From Azolla caroliniana (lineage: Eukaryota > Polypodiophyta), in the NCBI GenBank assembly GCA_043228905.1, contig JBHGNT010000012.1:17670001-17734000 (forward strand): 64,000 nucleotides of DNA, given 5' to 3'. The notes beneath the pieces were generated by a model that ran no database searches, was not told the DNA's origin, and worked only from the letters and a program-made list of their open reading frames with translations. Positions within the stretch are counted from its first letter, which is position 1. Every line of letters starts with the position of its first letter. Positions 1 through 10,968 of the stretch are shown here, one piece after another. A program made the translations under genes and the position numbers.

Positions 1-451
1 ATTGCTCATAGACTATCATTGACTGACATAACTCCCAAGACAATACCAAGAACAATTATACATAGCCACATGCCTCATATCAGTGGAGGAATTACCCAAA
101 GAGGTGGCTGATACTTCCAATGTATACAACAATTAACCATGTAAAATACATTCATCCTTTCCCATCTCTTCTTAAAAACCTCTTTCTTTTGAAAGACTAC
201 ATCTGGATCACCCTTGATAGCGTCATATTCTCCTTTTAGTGTATGCACCAAGGTCAACAAAATCTCCTTCACTACATCCACAATATTTTATTGAATTTGC
301 TGAAATATCCTTTGACATCTACTAGCCCACAAAACCCATAATGTTATGGAACTAATAGTCTCCCAAACCACCCCATTCTGTACTGAATTAATAGGCATAC
401 ACGACGACACTTCCTCAACATATCGACCTCTTGTATGTAATGCAAAGATAA
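1..451 (-). pseudogene. LINE retrotransposon, C-terminal piece (left of copia B)
   Basis: On the minus strand this stretch reads as the end of a plant LINE ORF2: residues such as ALHTRGRYVEEVSS followed by a tryptophan-rich segment (WETISSITLWVLWASRCQRI), typical of the zinc-binding region after LINE reverse transcriptase. One in-frame stop lies at 288-290, and the frame then continues to a stop at about 75. The frame resumes logically from the LINE segment that ends near 8545, so copia B (452-8539) has split one LINE. The 3' UTR and any poly-A tail lie at or beyond the left window edge. The LINE family call is by motif resemblance only; the continuity across B is seen in the reading order. 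Confidence 0.6.
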
Positions 452-558
452 CCTTTTCTTGTTCAAGTTTTCCACATAAAAGATGTTGTGTCTCTGTACT
501 TGTCTTTTTTGCCTTCTCATTTTCTACCTGTGTATTGTCTGCCTTGATTCTTTGCACC
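452..558 (+). repeat. Copia B 5' LTR remnant, left part
   Basis: From about 452 the sequence matches the end of the 3' LTR at 8390-8493 (shared landmarks: TTTTCCACRTAAAAGATGTTG and TTGATTCTTTGCACC). The match stops at 558, where the LTR of copia A begins, and resumes at 4897. The upstream part of this LTR is missing, and LINE sequence lies directly to the left. Confidence 0.7.
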
Positions 559-829
559 TGTAAAGAATCAAGAGTGATTCTGTGTAGCGGAAGGACTGTG
601 TGTGTGAGTGTGTGTGCACAATAGAGAATGAGAGAGAGAGAGAGAGAGAGAGCTCTAATCAAGAAACTGTATATTATATCCAACAGTAACTAAGTTACAA
701 AAGGTTGGTTTAAATACCAACTAGTCTAGGGCAAATGCCCTTTTTACTAATTACAAAAATGTCCTAGTAAGTTGTCCACCGACTAGTGTGAACACTATTC
801 CTATGGGAAGTTGAGTTCGATTCTCAACA
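559..829 (-). repeat. Copia A 3' LTR
   Basis: This 271-bp LTR pairs with 4647-4896. On the plus strand it opens TGTAAAGAATC and closes GATTCTCAACA, the inverted TG..CA ends of an LTR. It contains a GA microsatellite near 630-652, which accounts for part of the length difference from its partner. Confidence 0.85.
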
Positions 830-1010
830 TGCCCCTTCGAACACAACTTTCGGATGTCAAAAGGTTGTTTTGGTTCGGTTTTCAAAATACTTCGATTTGG
901 TTGAATCGGCTTCAATTTCAGTTTTCGACATGGCTTACGATTTTGATTGTTCGATTCTCCTTGTTCGGCTATTCGATTGTTTGTTCGTACATCGACTCCT
1001 CTGGTCGGCT

Positions 1011-1960
1011 TCAATCGATTGATCGGTTACTATTTGGCATCGGCTGGTACTTAGCTGGTATCGTGTCATGTGATGTACTCCCCCTCAAGCTTGGCAATGT
1101 AGAGACCGTGAGACCAGGGTCTGATGCAAATTGGCCGAGCTTGTCGATACCCAAGGCTTTTGTGAAGATGTCGGCCACATGACGATTCGTGTTGATGTGG
1201 TATAGGTCAACATCTCCGGCTTGTACACGCTCACGAATGAAGTGATAGCGTACTTCGATGTGTTTAGTCCGCGCATGGAACACAAGGTTCCGAGCCAGGT
1301 AGATATTGCTCATGTTGTCGTAGTATAGGTGAATTGGATCCTTGATGGGTGCACCCAGATCCTTCAGGATACGCTTGAGCCATATGGCTTCCGTGCTCGA
1401 CAATGCGAATGTCGGTTGCTTCCTACTGCTCCAAGAGATCACTCCGCTGTCAAGGGAGAAGACCAATCCGGAAGTCGATCGTCTATCGGCCTTATAGCCG
1501 GCCCAGTCTACGTTTGTGTACCTTTCGAGTCGAATAAGAGTATTCAACTTATACATGATGTCGTAATGTCGTGATCTTTGCCACTAGGGCAAAGGTCTCC
1601 TCGTAATCAACTCCGTGTGTTTGTGCATATCCTTTTGCGAAGAGTCGTGCTTTGAAGTGATTTACGGAGCCATCGACATTGTATTTGACCTTACAGATTC
1701 ATCTTCAACCAATTTCTTTCTTGTGAGGTGAATGGGGAACAAGATCCCACATCTCGTTTTTGCACAAGGCCTGCATTTCTTCATTCATCACATTGACCCA
1801 TCGCGGGTCCTTCACGGCTTTGGAAAATGTTTCTGGCTCTCGGACAATTGCTACCTTCATCATAAAGGCGTAATGATACGATATATACTCATCGTAGCCG
1901 AAACGGCTTACGGGGTTCTTTTCATGGGTAGATCGGGGTAGCTTCTCGTTTGTGAATACT
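1011..1960 (-). pseudogene. Copia A reverse transcriptase remnant and RNase H
   Basis: On the minus strand, positions from about 1960 down to 1575 encode only the start of a copia reverse transcriptase, up to the segment [11 protein letters not shown]. The reading then jumps directly to [22 protein letters not shown], which belongs to the RNase H region, so the catalytic YVDD part is absent. From 1556 to 1011 the RNase H and C-terminal tail are recognisable (DRRSTSGLVFSL, ALSSTEA, HFIRERVQAGDVDL, ADIFTKALG). Relative to copia G, roughly 250 residues are missing. The element cannot make its own reverse transcriptase. Confidence 0.75.
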
Positions 1961-2092
1961 AAGGCTTTCTTCGCTCCATTTGTCCGTATGTCGAGGCCTT
2001 CAAACTCACTATGACTCGTTGTCGATTGGATCTTTGTATTCAGACATCTTGGCCTTCCCTTTGTCGAGTTTCGGACTCAACCGAGATGTGCT

Positions 2093-3331
2093 TCAGTCAC
2101 ACGGGGGCTCCTGTAGTCCACTAAGTCTTGTCGTAATCGGACTTACTTCGAACATGTGTCTAAGTTGAAATTCATCTTCTATCTCTTGTTCGTCCGATTT
2201 TGGGCCAACTGGAGTAGAGGCCGAAGTCGTCTCTAGATCGTACCAGGATGTCGACTCGTCGAAAATGACGCCTCGACTCACTCAAGCTTTTCGGGTAGAT
2301 GGGTTGTAACATTTGTACCCCTTCTCTTCGAGCAAGTACCCTACGAGGATACATTTCTCCAACTTCCGGTCGAGCTTTTGTCACGTTTCGTCGGGAATAT
2401 GCACATAGGCAATTGAGCCGAAAATACGGACATGTAATAAATCTAGCTTCTTTCCAAAAATCTTCTCATGAGGGGTTACACTGTGTACCCTAGAGGTTGT
2501 ACACCTGTTCATGAGATATACGGTTGTGTTCACCGTTTCTGACCAGTACGATTTCGGTAGGTTCTTCTCAATCATCATTGCCCGTGCAACCTCTATTATG
2601 TGTTGATTCTTCCGTTTGGTTACACCATTTTGCTGAGGTGTATGTCAACATAAGAATTTTCGTCGTATTCCTTCCTTTCGGAGATATGCCGAAAACTCGT
2701 CCAAGAAATATTCTTTGCCTCCATCCGACCGAAGGCAGCGTACATGTCGGCTCGTGGCTTTCTCAACTTCATTATTAAACCTTTGGAAGTGTCTAAACAC
2801 TCCCCTCTTCTGTCTCATCAGGTAGATCCAGGTGTGCTTAGAGAAGTCATCGATGAACGTGACATACTAGCAGCAACCTCCGAATGTTGCGGTCTGGGCT
2901 AGTCCCCACACATCTGAATGTACTACATCCAGGATCCCTTTACTCACATTCCTCTCTTTCGGGAATGGATGTTGGTGTTGTTTTCCGAATTGGCACGCCT
3001 CACATACGCCCGTGATCTCCTTCTCGGTAAAGTTCAGGAGTACGATTACGACTCCTTTCAATTGCATGTTCTGGAGCTTTTGGAGTTTGATGTGGCCGAT
3101 TCTCTTGTGCCACAGTTTCAAGTTTGTTTCGACTTTGAGGCCTTTCGCGAACATAGCCGATTTCACCTCTTTTGATTCGAGGATGAACATTGGGCCTTCT
3201 TGGCGACCATGCACTATGATTTGATCGTCCTTTTCAATGAAGCACCCTTCATTATTGAATCGTACTTGCATACCTTGTTCGACAATCTGTCCAACCGAGA
3301 CCAGGTTTTTCGTGATGATTGGGACATGCAA
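2093..3331 (-). pseudogene. Copia A integrase region, broken
   Basis: The zinc-binding pre-integrase part is visible near 3050-2950 (LWHKRIGH followed by CEACQFGKQ), then VVHSDVWGLAQT, which carries the first catalytic aspartate. The middle of the integrase is frameshifted between 2867 and 2580. The C-terminal part returns at 2578-2381 (KSYWSETVNTTVYLMNRC). The chain toward the reverse transcriptase linker ends near 2093 with many frame changes. It matches the integrase of copia G segment by segment but is clearly more decayed. Confidence 0.75.
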
Positions 3332-3479
3332 GACGTTCTTGAGGTAGGTTTGTTTGCCGTCATTTCTGAATGGAACATTTCCGACATGCTGAATTGGGTG
3401 AGTTGTATCATCTTCGATTTCAACATAGTCGGGTCAATCAGGCTTTCATAATTCTCGGAACCAATCTTCATGGGACGTC

Positions 3480-3934
3480 ATGTGATTGTATGCACCTGAG
3501 TCGACAAACCATATGCTATCTGAAGAAGAGGTGCTAGTCGGGGCATATGCCGACATCGAATGTGTTTCATGCCTCATTACGAACATCCTGCCACGATTGT
3601 CATAGTCAAAATTTGAAGCGTAGTTCGTGAGTTGTCGGCTAGTCGAAGCCGAGTCTCGTATCTTTTTTCGGCACTCCTCTTCATACTGGTCGTGTTTTCC
3701 ATAGTACCCGCATTCGATTAGGTTATTATGATTACTCGGTCCGGCGGGGTGGCTCCCCCTTCTGCCGAACTCTCTAGAACTAATCCTGTCCTCTTGCCAT
3801 TGGTGGGAGTTGCAGTCTTGGGTCGGCCGACTGTGTCGGCCTCGCCCAAACCAAAATCTATTTCCATGACTGAATCCTCTTCTATCATCTGACTATGAGT
3901 AGAGCATCCGACCATCAGGCACATTGTTCTTTTG
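3480..3934 (-). pseudogene. Copia A nucleocapsid and protease remnant
   Basis: The minus strand holds WFVDSGAYNHMTS near 3510-3470, a retropepsin active-site motif (DSGA) followed by the copia NHMT signature. Just upstream, near 3720-3670, is a decayed zinc knuckle reading ECGYYGKHDQYEEECRKK. The equivalent in copia G is CGYCGKLGHHEEEC, so the second cysteine has become tyrosine and the metal-binding pattern is lost. Between knuckle and protease there is a single copy of the tyrosine/asparagine/aspartate-rich linker that is expanded in copia G. Confidence 0.7.
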
Positions 3935-4509
3935 TCAAATGTGATTTCCTTCGACCAACAGAATCGATTGAAGGTCGAAAAAGGAGGGAGCTTTCTCCCT
4001 CGCAAGAATGGCCGATCTGATCATGCTGAATCGAGGTGCCAAGCCGTCAAGGCATATTTGCACCATTTCATCATTGTCAACGACGAAGTTAATCGAACCG
4101 AGGGCATCGCACAACTCCTTGATCTTCAAGGTATAGCTGGTGATCGACATGTCCCTCTGTTGCATGTTGTTTAGCTCCTGTCGAAGTTGGAGCTTTTGTG
4201 CAGCCGTATTGGCCACAAAAATCTTCTTGAGATTTCCCCAAGCTTCTTTCAGTGTTTTCGAATCTTGAATATAGCCGAGCATGTGGTCATGGACGCATGA
4301 TGCAAAGCAAAATACAACACACGACTCGCGGCCTGCTCCCACGCTAGGTAGTCATCGTGTGTCGGGTTGGGTTGCGTTTCGTGAGCTCCCTCGATGTAGC
4401 TCTAGTAACCTTGTCCGACAAGGTACTGATGCATCTTGTACTCCCAACATGCGAATTTTATTCTATCGAACTTCTCGGTGGGAAGAGCGCTTCCCATCTG
4501 GGTGTTCAT
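3935..4509 (-). pseudogene. Copia A gag
   Basis: The gag start is the ATG at 4509 (MNTQMGSALPTEKFDR), the same start as copia G gag. The capsid-like region is readable at 4342-3935 with KLQLRQELNNMQQRDMSIT, YTLKIKELCDALGS and FDLQSILLVEGNHI, the UBN2-type copia gag pattern. A frame break near 4400-4340 separates the start from the rest. Gag would form the cytoplasmic particle that packages element RNA. Confidence 0.75.
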
Positions 4510-4634
4510 TGTCGAACTTCTTCTACTCTTGATGCGAGCTATGCAGAAATCATTGCTACAACGATCAACCGGTTCTCTACGAGTTTCAGCACAACACATG
4601 TAAAGGTGACGGGGCTTGGATCAAGCTACCACAT

Positions 4635-4646
4635 GCTCTGATACCA
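4635..4646 (-). other. Copia A primer binding site (initiator Met tRNA type)
   Basis: Directly inside the 5' LTR the minus strand reads TGGTATCAGAGC, the standard plant copia primer binding site complementary to the 3' end of initiator methionine tRNA. There is no gap between the LTR end at 4647 and the site. Confidence 0.9.
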
Positions 4647-4896
4647 TGTAAAGAATCAAGAGTAATTCTGTGTAGCGGAAGGACTATGTGTGTGTGCACA
4701 AGAGAGAATGAGAGAGAGAGAGTGAGTGAGTGAGAGCTCTAATCAAGAAACTGTATATTACATCCAACAGGTTGGTTTAAATACCAACTAGTCTAGGGCA
4801 AATGCCCTTTTTACTAATTACAAAAATGTCCTAGTAAGTTGCCCACCGACTAGTGTGAACACTATTCCTATGGGAAGTTGAGTTTGATTCTCAACA
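4647..4896 (-). repeat. Copia A 5' LTR
   Basis: This 250-bp partner of 559-829 shares both termini and most internal sequence; by eye the difference is a few percent plus indels in the GA/GTGT tracts. It is bordered inside by the primer binding site and outside by the resumed LTR of copia B. Confidence 0.85.
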
Positions 4897-4947
4897 ATAC
4901 CCAAACATTCAAAGTAGAACTAGTTGTGGCCGGTCATGATCCTTACA
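4897..4947 (+). repeat. Copia B 5' LTR remnant, right part
   Basis: Matches the end of the 3' LTR at 8490-8539 (both carry CAAACAT..AAGTAGAAC and GTGGCCGGTCA) and ends CTTACA. It continues the LTR interrupted at 558 by copia A. Confidence 0.75.
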
Positions 4948-4950
4948 AAG

Positions 4951-4962
4951 TGGTATTAGAGC
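4951..4962 (+). other. Copia B primer binding site
   Basis: TGGTATTAGAGC lies three bases after the LTR end. It differs by one base from the usual TGGTATCAGAGC initiator Met tRNA site. Confidence 0.8.
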
Positions 4963-4963
4963 G

Positions 4964-5850
4964 ATGGATGAACACTTCGGCGGCATGTTCAAACTTACCG
5001 GCTCAAACTATTCAGTGTGGAAGTCGAAGATTCGGGACATGTTGGTGTGCAAAGACCTGTGGTTGCCAGTGCAATTCAGCAAAAGCAAGCCAGAAAAATT
5101 GATGCATCGACTTGGGAAGACATGCATCTGAAGGCGGCAACATATATAAGGTGTTTTATAGACATGAATCTATACAACAACTTTGATGAAGAGACAAGTG
5201 TCAGCATCCTCTAGAAGAAGATTGGTGTAATGTTCGAAAACAAGAATGTCATGAACAGAGTCTTAGTTTTCAGAAAAATCATGAAACTCCAGTATCAAGA
5301 TGGCTCCAACATGGTGGAGCACATTAATTCCTTCCAAGGACCGATGAACCAAACCACCTCTCTAGAAGTACCTCTTGCCGATGAGGTACTAGCACTGTTG
5401 TTGCTTGAATCCCTTCCAAATAGTTGGGAGACGCTCGTTGTCACACTGGGCAATGCGGGAACAGAAGGGAAGCATCTATCCCTAGAGCAAGTGAAGTCGA
5501 GCTTACTAAACGAGGAAGCTCGCTAGAAGGACCGAGAGTCCAATACCGACCCGAAGGCCCTTGTCACGGAAAGTGACATGAATCGAGGAAGAGGCCGAAA
5601 TTGAAGTCCCCAGAATCGAGATAAGTCAGGGACGAGGTCAAAGTTGAGGGGAAGACCCACGTGCTTCTATTGTGGGAAGCCGGGGCACTTCCAAAGGAAT
5701 TGCTAACACTTTCGAAAGGAGAAAGGGGGAGCTAATGGTGTAGAGCCGAAGCAAATCCCGGACAGAAACAACACCTCAACAATCGCCGCGAGTGAAAAGG
5801 AGCTACTGTTCATCAGCGAACAAAATGAGGTCAATCTCGTCGGCGAAGAA
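4964..5850 (+). pseudogene. Copia B gag with CCHC zinc knuckle
   Basis: The ATG at 4964 opens MDEHFGGMFKLTGSNY and a frameshift follows near 5090. The capsid part continues in another frame at 5080-5526 (YIRCFIDMNLYNNF, LEVPLADEVLALLLLES, LPNSWETLVVTLGN). A zinc knuckle CFYCGKPGHFQRNC is intact at 5662-5703, a good C-x2-C-x4-H-x4-C pattern for nucleic-acid binding. At least three in-frame stops (for example near 5211 and 5524) break the chain. The same protein, less damaged, is seen in copia J. Confidence 0.8.
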
Positions 5851-7115
5851 TCAACATGGGTGGTCGATTCGGGTGCGTCGTTTCACCTAACTCCCGACCA
5901 GAAGTGCTTCTCATCATACAAGGCTGGAGACCACGGTCTTGTAAAGATGGGAAATGAAGGAGCATGCCAAATTCTCAGGATAGGAAAAGTGTGTTTGGTA
6001 ACATCAACCGAGTGCAAACTTGTATTGAGAGATGTACGACACGTTGCGGAAGTTCGATTGAACTTGATATCAGCTGGTCGGCTGGATGACGAAGGCTACA
6101 CGCGTAGCATCTGGAACAACGTCATGAAGTTCTGCAAAGGGAGCCTGATCGTGGCTTGAGCCCGGAAAACCAACACTATATATATAATGCATGCTCTATT
6201 ATGCCGAAATGAGGTAAACGTGGCATCCAACATAGCCGGTGAGCTGTGGCATAAGAGGCTATGCCACATGAACCAGAAGGGAATGCAGATGCTAGCCCGA
6301 AAAGAACTCCTACCGGAGGTAAAGAAGGTGCATCTGGACAAATGTGTTGATTGCCTAGCTGCCAAGCAAAACCAAACCTCTTTCTGATCAAGGCCCTCGA
6401 TGAGGAAGAAAATGTCACTGGAACTCATGCATACGGATGTATCCTACGTGGATACAAAGTCGCATGATGGTTCATAGTATTTCATGACCTTCATAGATGA
6501 TTGTAGCCGGAAGTTGTGGGCTTCTATGCTGAAGACGAAGGATCATGTGCTATATGTCTTCAAAGAGTTCCGAGCGAGGGCAGTCTAAGCAGATAATGGC
6601 GGAGACTACCGTGGACTGTTCGAAGAATATTGTTGAGCATAGGAATCTAGCTCAAGTATATCATGCCGAAGGCGCTCGAGCTTAACGGGCTAGCCGAGAG
6701 GATGAACCGGACCGTAATGGAGAGGATCCGAAGTATGCTTGCACATGCAAAGTTACCGAAGACGTTCTAGGCTGAGGCGTTGATGACGGCATCGTATGTG
6801 ATAAATCGATCACCCTCAGTACCCTTGTATGGTGATATTCCACAAAGGGTGTGGAGTAAGCTAGACCCAAAATCTCGGCCATGTATATTTCTCGGTTACG
6901 GCGATGACAAATTCGGCTATCGACTATGGGACTTAGCCGAGAAGAAGGCAACTAGGAGCCGAAACATCGTCTTCAGGGAAGAGAAGACAATTATCGATTG
7001 GGAGATTGAGAAATCGAATCCGAGCCAGTTGGCCAATTTAATACTCGGCAAAATCGAGAACCAACTAAAGAACAAGGGAACCGTCCGAACAAGGAACCGA
7101 ATTCGGCTTGACTGA
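5851..7115 (+). pseudogene. Copia B protease and integrase, broken
   Basis: The protease motif WVVDSGASFHLTPD is present from 5860. The pre-integrase zinc region follows at 6235-6390 (ELWHKRLCHM, CVDCLAAKQN). Then come the integrase core around 6420-6610 (MHTDVSYVDT, FIDDCSRKLW, ADNGGDYRG), and a C-terminal stretch at 6780-7000 (YVINRSPSVPLYGD, CIFLGYGDDKFGYRLWD). Stops and frame changes occur at 6158, 6386, 6475 and others. The reverse transcriptase that should follow is reduced to a short stretch at 7115-7390 without catalytic motifs. Confidence 0.75.
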
Positions 7116-7391
7116 AGAAGTTGAAGAAGAACCAATCGTGCCGAATGGAGGCCGAAATAGGAAGCTTGAAGAAGGCTTTGAGTAGGTCATTCTCGATGAA
7201 GGATATGGGTCGCAAAACAAATCTTGGGAATGCACATTGTTCGGGATTGAACAAAGAAATTGTTATGGCTATCACAGGAGAAATACATGACAAAAGTGCT
7301 CTAGAGATTCGACATGGAAAGCGCGACACTGCCGACAAACTGTAGGTTTTCCGGAAGCTAAAGTCCGAAATCGAAAACCGAGAAGGCCGAG

Positions 7392-8075
7392 ATGTCAAAA
7401 GTCCCTTATGCCTCGGTAGTTGGAAGCCTAATGTACGCAATGGTTTGCACCAGGCCGGACATTGTGTATGTAGTTGGAGTGGTTAGCCGATATATGAGCA
7501 ATCCCAGGAGGGAGCATTGGGCTTCCATGAAGTGGATACTTTGGTACTTGAAAGGCACCTCAAATGTGTGTCTTTGATTCGGCTCAGGTAACCCCACACT
7601 AGAAGGTTATACTGACTCAGACATGTCGGCTGATGTGGATACCAGTCGATCCACGTCTAGGTACATAATGACTTATGTATGGGGAGTTGTCTCGTGGCAA
7701 TTGAGGTTGCAGAAGAACGTGGCGTTTTCAACCACGGAAGCCGAGTAAATGGCCGGAGCAGAAGCTGGCAAGGAGGTAGTATGGATGAAGGAGTCCATCG
7801 AAGAGTTGGGAATTTGGCAAGAGGAATTCCAACTCCACTGCGAGCACTAGAGTGTCATCTACCTTGTGAAGAATGCCTCCTACCACTCGAGGACCAAGCA
7901 CATCCAAAGAAGATATCATTGGCTCCGAGAGCGAGTAGAAGAAAAGGATATTGCTCTAGTAAAGATCCACATGAACAACAATGGGTCAGACATGCTAATG
8001 AAGGTCTTGTCGGCCGAGAAGTTGGATGCATGCCGACAAAGGGTCGGTTTGATGAAGCAACCCATGCCAGAGTGA
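7392..8075 (+). pseudogene. Copia B RNase H and C-terminal tail
   Basis: A plus-strand chain from SKVPYASVVGSLMYAMVC through TRPDIVYVVGVVSRYMSNP, YTDSDMSADVDTSRST and FSTTEAE to HWLRERVEEKDIALVKIH. This is the usual end of a copia polyprotein, covering the thumb/connection and RNase H. Stops lie near 7575, 7747 and 7848. It closely matches the end of copia J. The chain stops at about 8073, just before the purine-rich tract and the 3' LTR. Confidence 0.8.
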
Positions 8076-8085
8076 AGGGGGACTT
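8071..8085 (+). other. Copia B polypurine tract
   Basis: AGTGAAGGGGGACTT sits directly before the TGTTGGGAAACAGG start of the 3' LTR, the position and composition expected for the plus-strand primer of reverse transcription. Confidence 0.75.
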
Positions 8086-8539
8086 TGTTGGGAAACAGGT
8101 CCCTTGTGGACTATGTATGTAAATAGCTAGAAAGTTGTATAAGTATAAATACAACTAGGGCAAACTTGAGTGGGTATATTGAATCATTATAGTTGTAATA
8201 AGTTACAGTGAGTAGTTGCCTCTGTAACTGTGAACTAGTAGGAGAGAGTGAAAGTGTGTAAGAGTGTGAGTAACTTTGCATCCGTCATTTGACGAAGACG
8301 AGCTCGAGGTTGTTGCCTCCGAGTGTCCTTGTATTCCTCCCTCATTATAGTGATTTTGTTTCTCAGGGTTTGTGGACCCCCGTGGTTTTTCCCCAGTTCG
8401 GGTTTTCCACGTAAAAGATGTTGCGTCTCTATACCTGTCTTTTCTACCTTCTTGTTTTCTGTTTGTGTACTATCTATCTTGATTCTTTGCACCCAAACAT
8501 ACGAAGTAGAACCGGTTGTGGCCGGTCACGATACTTACA
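8086..8539 (+). repeat. Copia B 3' LTR
   Basis: A 454-bp LTR from TGTTGGGAAACAGGTCCC to GATACTTACA. A TATAAATA box is visible near 8139-8146 (AAGTATAAATACAAC). Sequences related to its ends recur in the LTRs of copia J and solo LTR K, consistent with a common lineage. Confidence 0.8.
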
Positions 8540-10968
8540 CAATCAACCATCTAAATAGAATAATCTTCTTTGGAATTTGCATAGACCATAGCCATTTCCA
8601 AAATGTTGTCATATGTCATTTCCAAAATGTTGTCATATGAGTAGGATCAACATTATAACTCAATCATGTTGTAGCTATTGTTGGCCAATGAGGTATCCTA
8701 CGTTGTAACATCTCCCTTCCCAATCGAACCGAATATTGAAAAATTAGAATCAGCCTAACATCCTCCCCAAAATATGATGTAGGTAACCACTTCCATTCCC
8801 CTGGATCCCATTCCAATTCACATAATGGTTTTTTGCCCACTACCCATAGATCCCACCATGGATGAAAAACATTAGGATCAGGGTCTAGGATCCAAATCTT
8901 ATCTACCATAGCTAGAATTCTAATGGGTTTTAATGTAGCCTCAGCAAGACATTCATCTTCTAGGGGGATCAACCCTAATCATCCATCCTGTAAAACATCA
9001 TAACTCAAGAAAGTATCCTTATCTCTAAGGCCACAAACTCCAAGTAAAATTTGAAAATTTGAAAATAATCCCACCCACTTATGACAATTAGAATGTATAT
9101 TATCCATCAAGGGTAGCTGCAATTTCCTTAACTCATCAACTATCATCTTTCCTCCTCTTATTCATCTATATTCTTGTTGTATAATATCAATAGGATTGTG
9201 AACGAAGCATTGTCACTTACTAGGAGATGAGGCAAAAGATGAATCCACTTGAGCCCAATTTAATCTCACTCTCCTCCCCAACATAGATCCTTCATCATCT
9301 AGAAATAAAATATTCCAAACCAAGGATTGATGTAACCATTCATCCATCAAAGTGGGCCAAACTTGTTGCAAATTATCTTTTAGGGACCACCAGGCTCTCC
9401 TTAACACAGCAAAGAACCTATCATTCTAAAATACAATCTTATGCGAATGGAAGTTAGGAATAAACCACCATCAAAGAGACCTTGTCCATTCACCTCCAGT
9501 TTTCGGGAAGACCTCTTTCATTCTTAACTGAAGAGGCATCTTCCACAATTCATTTCTTGGCAGCAAACCTTGCACTATAAATTTTGCCAATAGTGTCTTA
9601 CATTGCATCAGAGGATCCACTAAACCTAAACCCCCTTGAGATGTCGACACTATAATAGTTTTCCAAGCTACCTTCAGTCTAACATTCTTAAAATCAGTAG
9701 AACCCCATAAGAAATTTCTAATCAACCTCTGTAACTTTGACAACAAAGATCTGGAGAATAACCAAGAGGGCAGAATATACCACATTGAGGAGAGTAATAC
9801 TTTATTAGAAATAACTAGCCTCCCCGCCAGTGACAAACTCTTAGAACTCCAAAAGATTAACTTCTTCCTCAAAGAAAGCAATAATGGTTGAATGGGGGAA
9901 GATTATTTCCCACTTGACACCCTAAATATCTCATTGGAGAGCCTTTTGGTATCCAAAGAAATCCAACGTCCAGACACCAAGTAGGAGTAAGACCTTCCCC
10001 AACCCATACCACTGATTTGTGCCAATTAATAATAGCACCTGAAGAAGCATCACGGAAATCATGGATCACATTTTGCACATTACAAAAAAATTTGTCATCT
10101 CATACAACATACAATGTTGTGTCATCTACAAATTCACAGTCTAACACAACCTCCTCCACACCTGGCCATTCTATGCCCTTAATAGGTAATTTGTTCTTAT
10201 GCAAGAATGCACTAAAGGATTCACCTATGAATAGAAATAAATATGGAGCCAAAGGACATCCTTGTCTCACCAATCTAGTAATCAGAAAATTTTTACCTAG
10301 TGCTCCACCAACAAGAACTCGACTAGATGTTGAAGTATATAAGGCAAAAACAGCCCTAATGTAATCAATTGGAAGACCTAGACAACCCATAACCTCATAT
10401 AAAAAATTCCAACCGACTCTGTCATAAGCTTTCTCAAAATCCAAAAGCAATATTGCTAAGTCTTGTTTTATTTCTTGCGTTATTGCTATCATCTCCCAAA
10501 ACATGAAAATATTATCAAATATATACTCCTTTCCTGTATAAAGCCTGTTTGATTCTTATGTACAATATGTGGAAGAAACAGTTACAAACGTATAGCTAAT
10601 AATTTAGCATAAACTTTATGTATTGTATTTAAAATAGTTATAGGCCTCCATTTCTTAATATCATCCACCATACCTTCTATCTTTGGAATCAAATAAATCA
10701 TTCCTTCATTCCACTTAGCAGGAATCCTTCCCAAATGGAAAACCTCTTGTAACGCGGCTATGAAAGCATCAACTATATCATTCCAATACTCTAAAAACAA
10801 TTCTAGTGATAATCCATCATTTCCTGGGCATACATTCTTCCCAACAACCACCAGTGCAACTCTTACCTCTGTAGAAGAGATTTCCTTCACTAATGATTCA
10901 ACCATCTCATATGAGACCTTATGTTCCAAACAGTTCAAAACAATTTTTCTTTTTTGGAGTTGTTGACC
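8540..10968 (-). pseudogene. LINE retrotransposon ORF2, reverse transcriptase part (right of copia B)
   Basis: Minus-strand plant LINE (L1-like), 5'-truncated. From the right: 10938-10582 carries NDGLSLELFLEYW and KWRPITILNTIHKVYAKLLA. The core at 10504-10100 has LLLDFEKAYDRVGW, RQGCPLAPYLF and the catalytic CEFVDDTTLYV, where the usual YADD reads FVDD. 10078-9869 has INWHKS..MRYLGCQVG. 9881-9471 has LAGRLVISNKVLLS and RNFLWGS..QGGLGL. 8972-8664 runs into the zinc-binding region and ends FRWLI at the copia B insertion. It is split over at least five frames. The piece at 1-451 continues it. ORF1 and the endonuclease are absent; the sequence ends at the gypsy C boundary. Confidence 0.8.

Larger units (their letters stand above)
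559..4896 (-). mobile_element. Copia retrotransposon A, degenerate, nested in the 5' LTR of copia B
   Basis: A minus-strand Ty1/copia element bounded by similar LTRs (559-829 and 4647-4896) that start TGTTGAGAATC and end CTTTACA in element orientation. A primer binding site lies directly inside the 5' LTR. Gag, protease, integrase and RNase H pieces follow in copia order. The reverse transcriptase core is deleted and many frames are broken. Flanks GCACC (left) and ATACC (right) are a plausible decayed 5-bp target duplication; removing A restores the LTR of B. LTRs and proteins resemble copia G (20166-26438), a younger relative. Confidence 0.85.
452..8539 (+). mobile_element. Copia retrotransposon B, degenerate, inserted in the LINE and split by copia A
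   Basis: A plus-strand Ty1/copia element. Parts in order: a 5'-truncated LTR remnant (452-558 and 4897-4947), a primer binding site, gag, protease, integrase, an RNase H tail and a full 3' LTR. The proteins closely resemble those of copia J further right (gag start MDEHFGGMFKL against MDESFGGMFKL), so B and J belong to one lineage. B carries many in-frame stops and lacks the reverse transcriptase core, so it cannot be autonomous. Its 5' LTR has lost roughly the first 300 bases, so no target-site duplication can be read. Confidence 0.8.
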
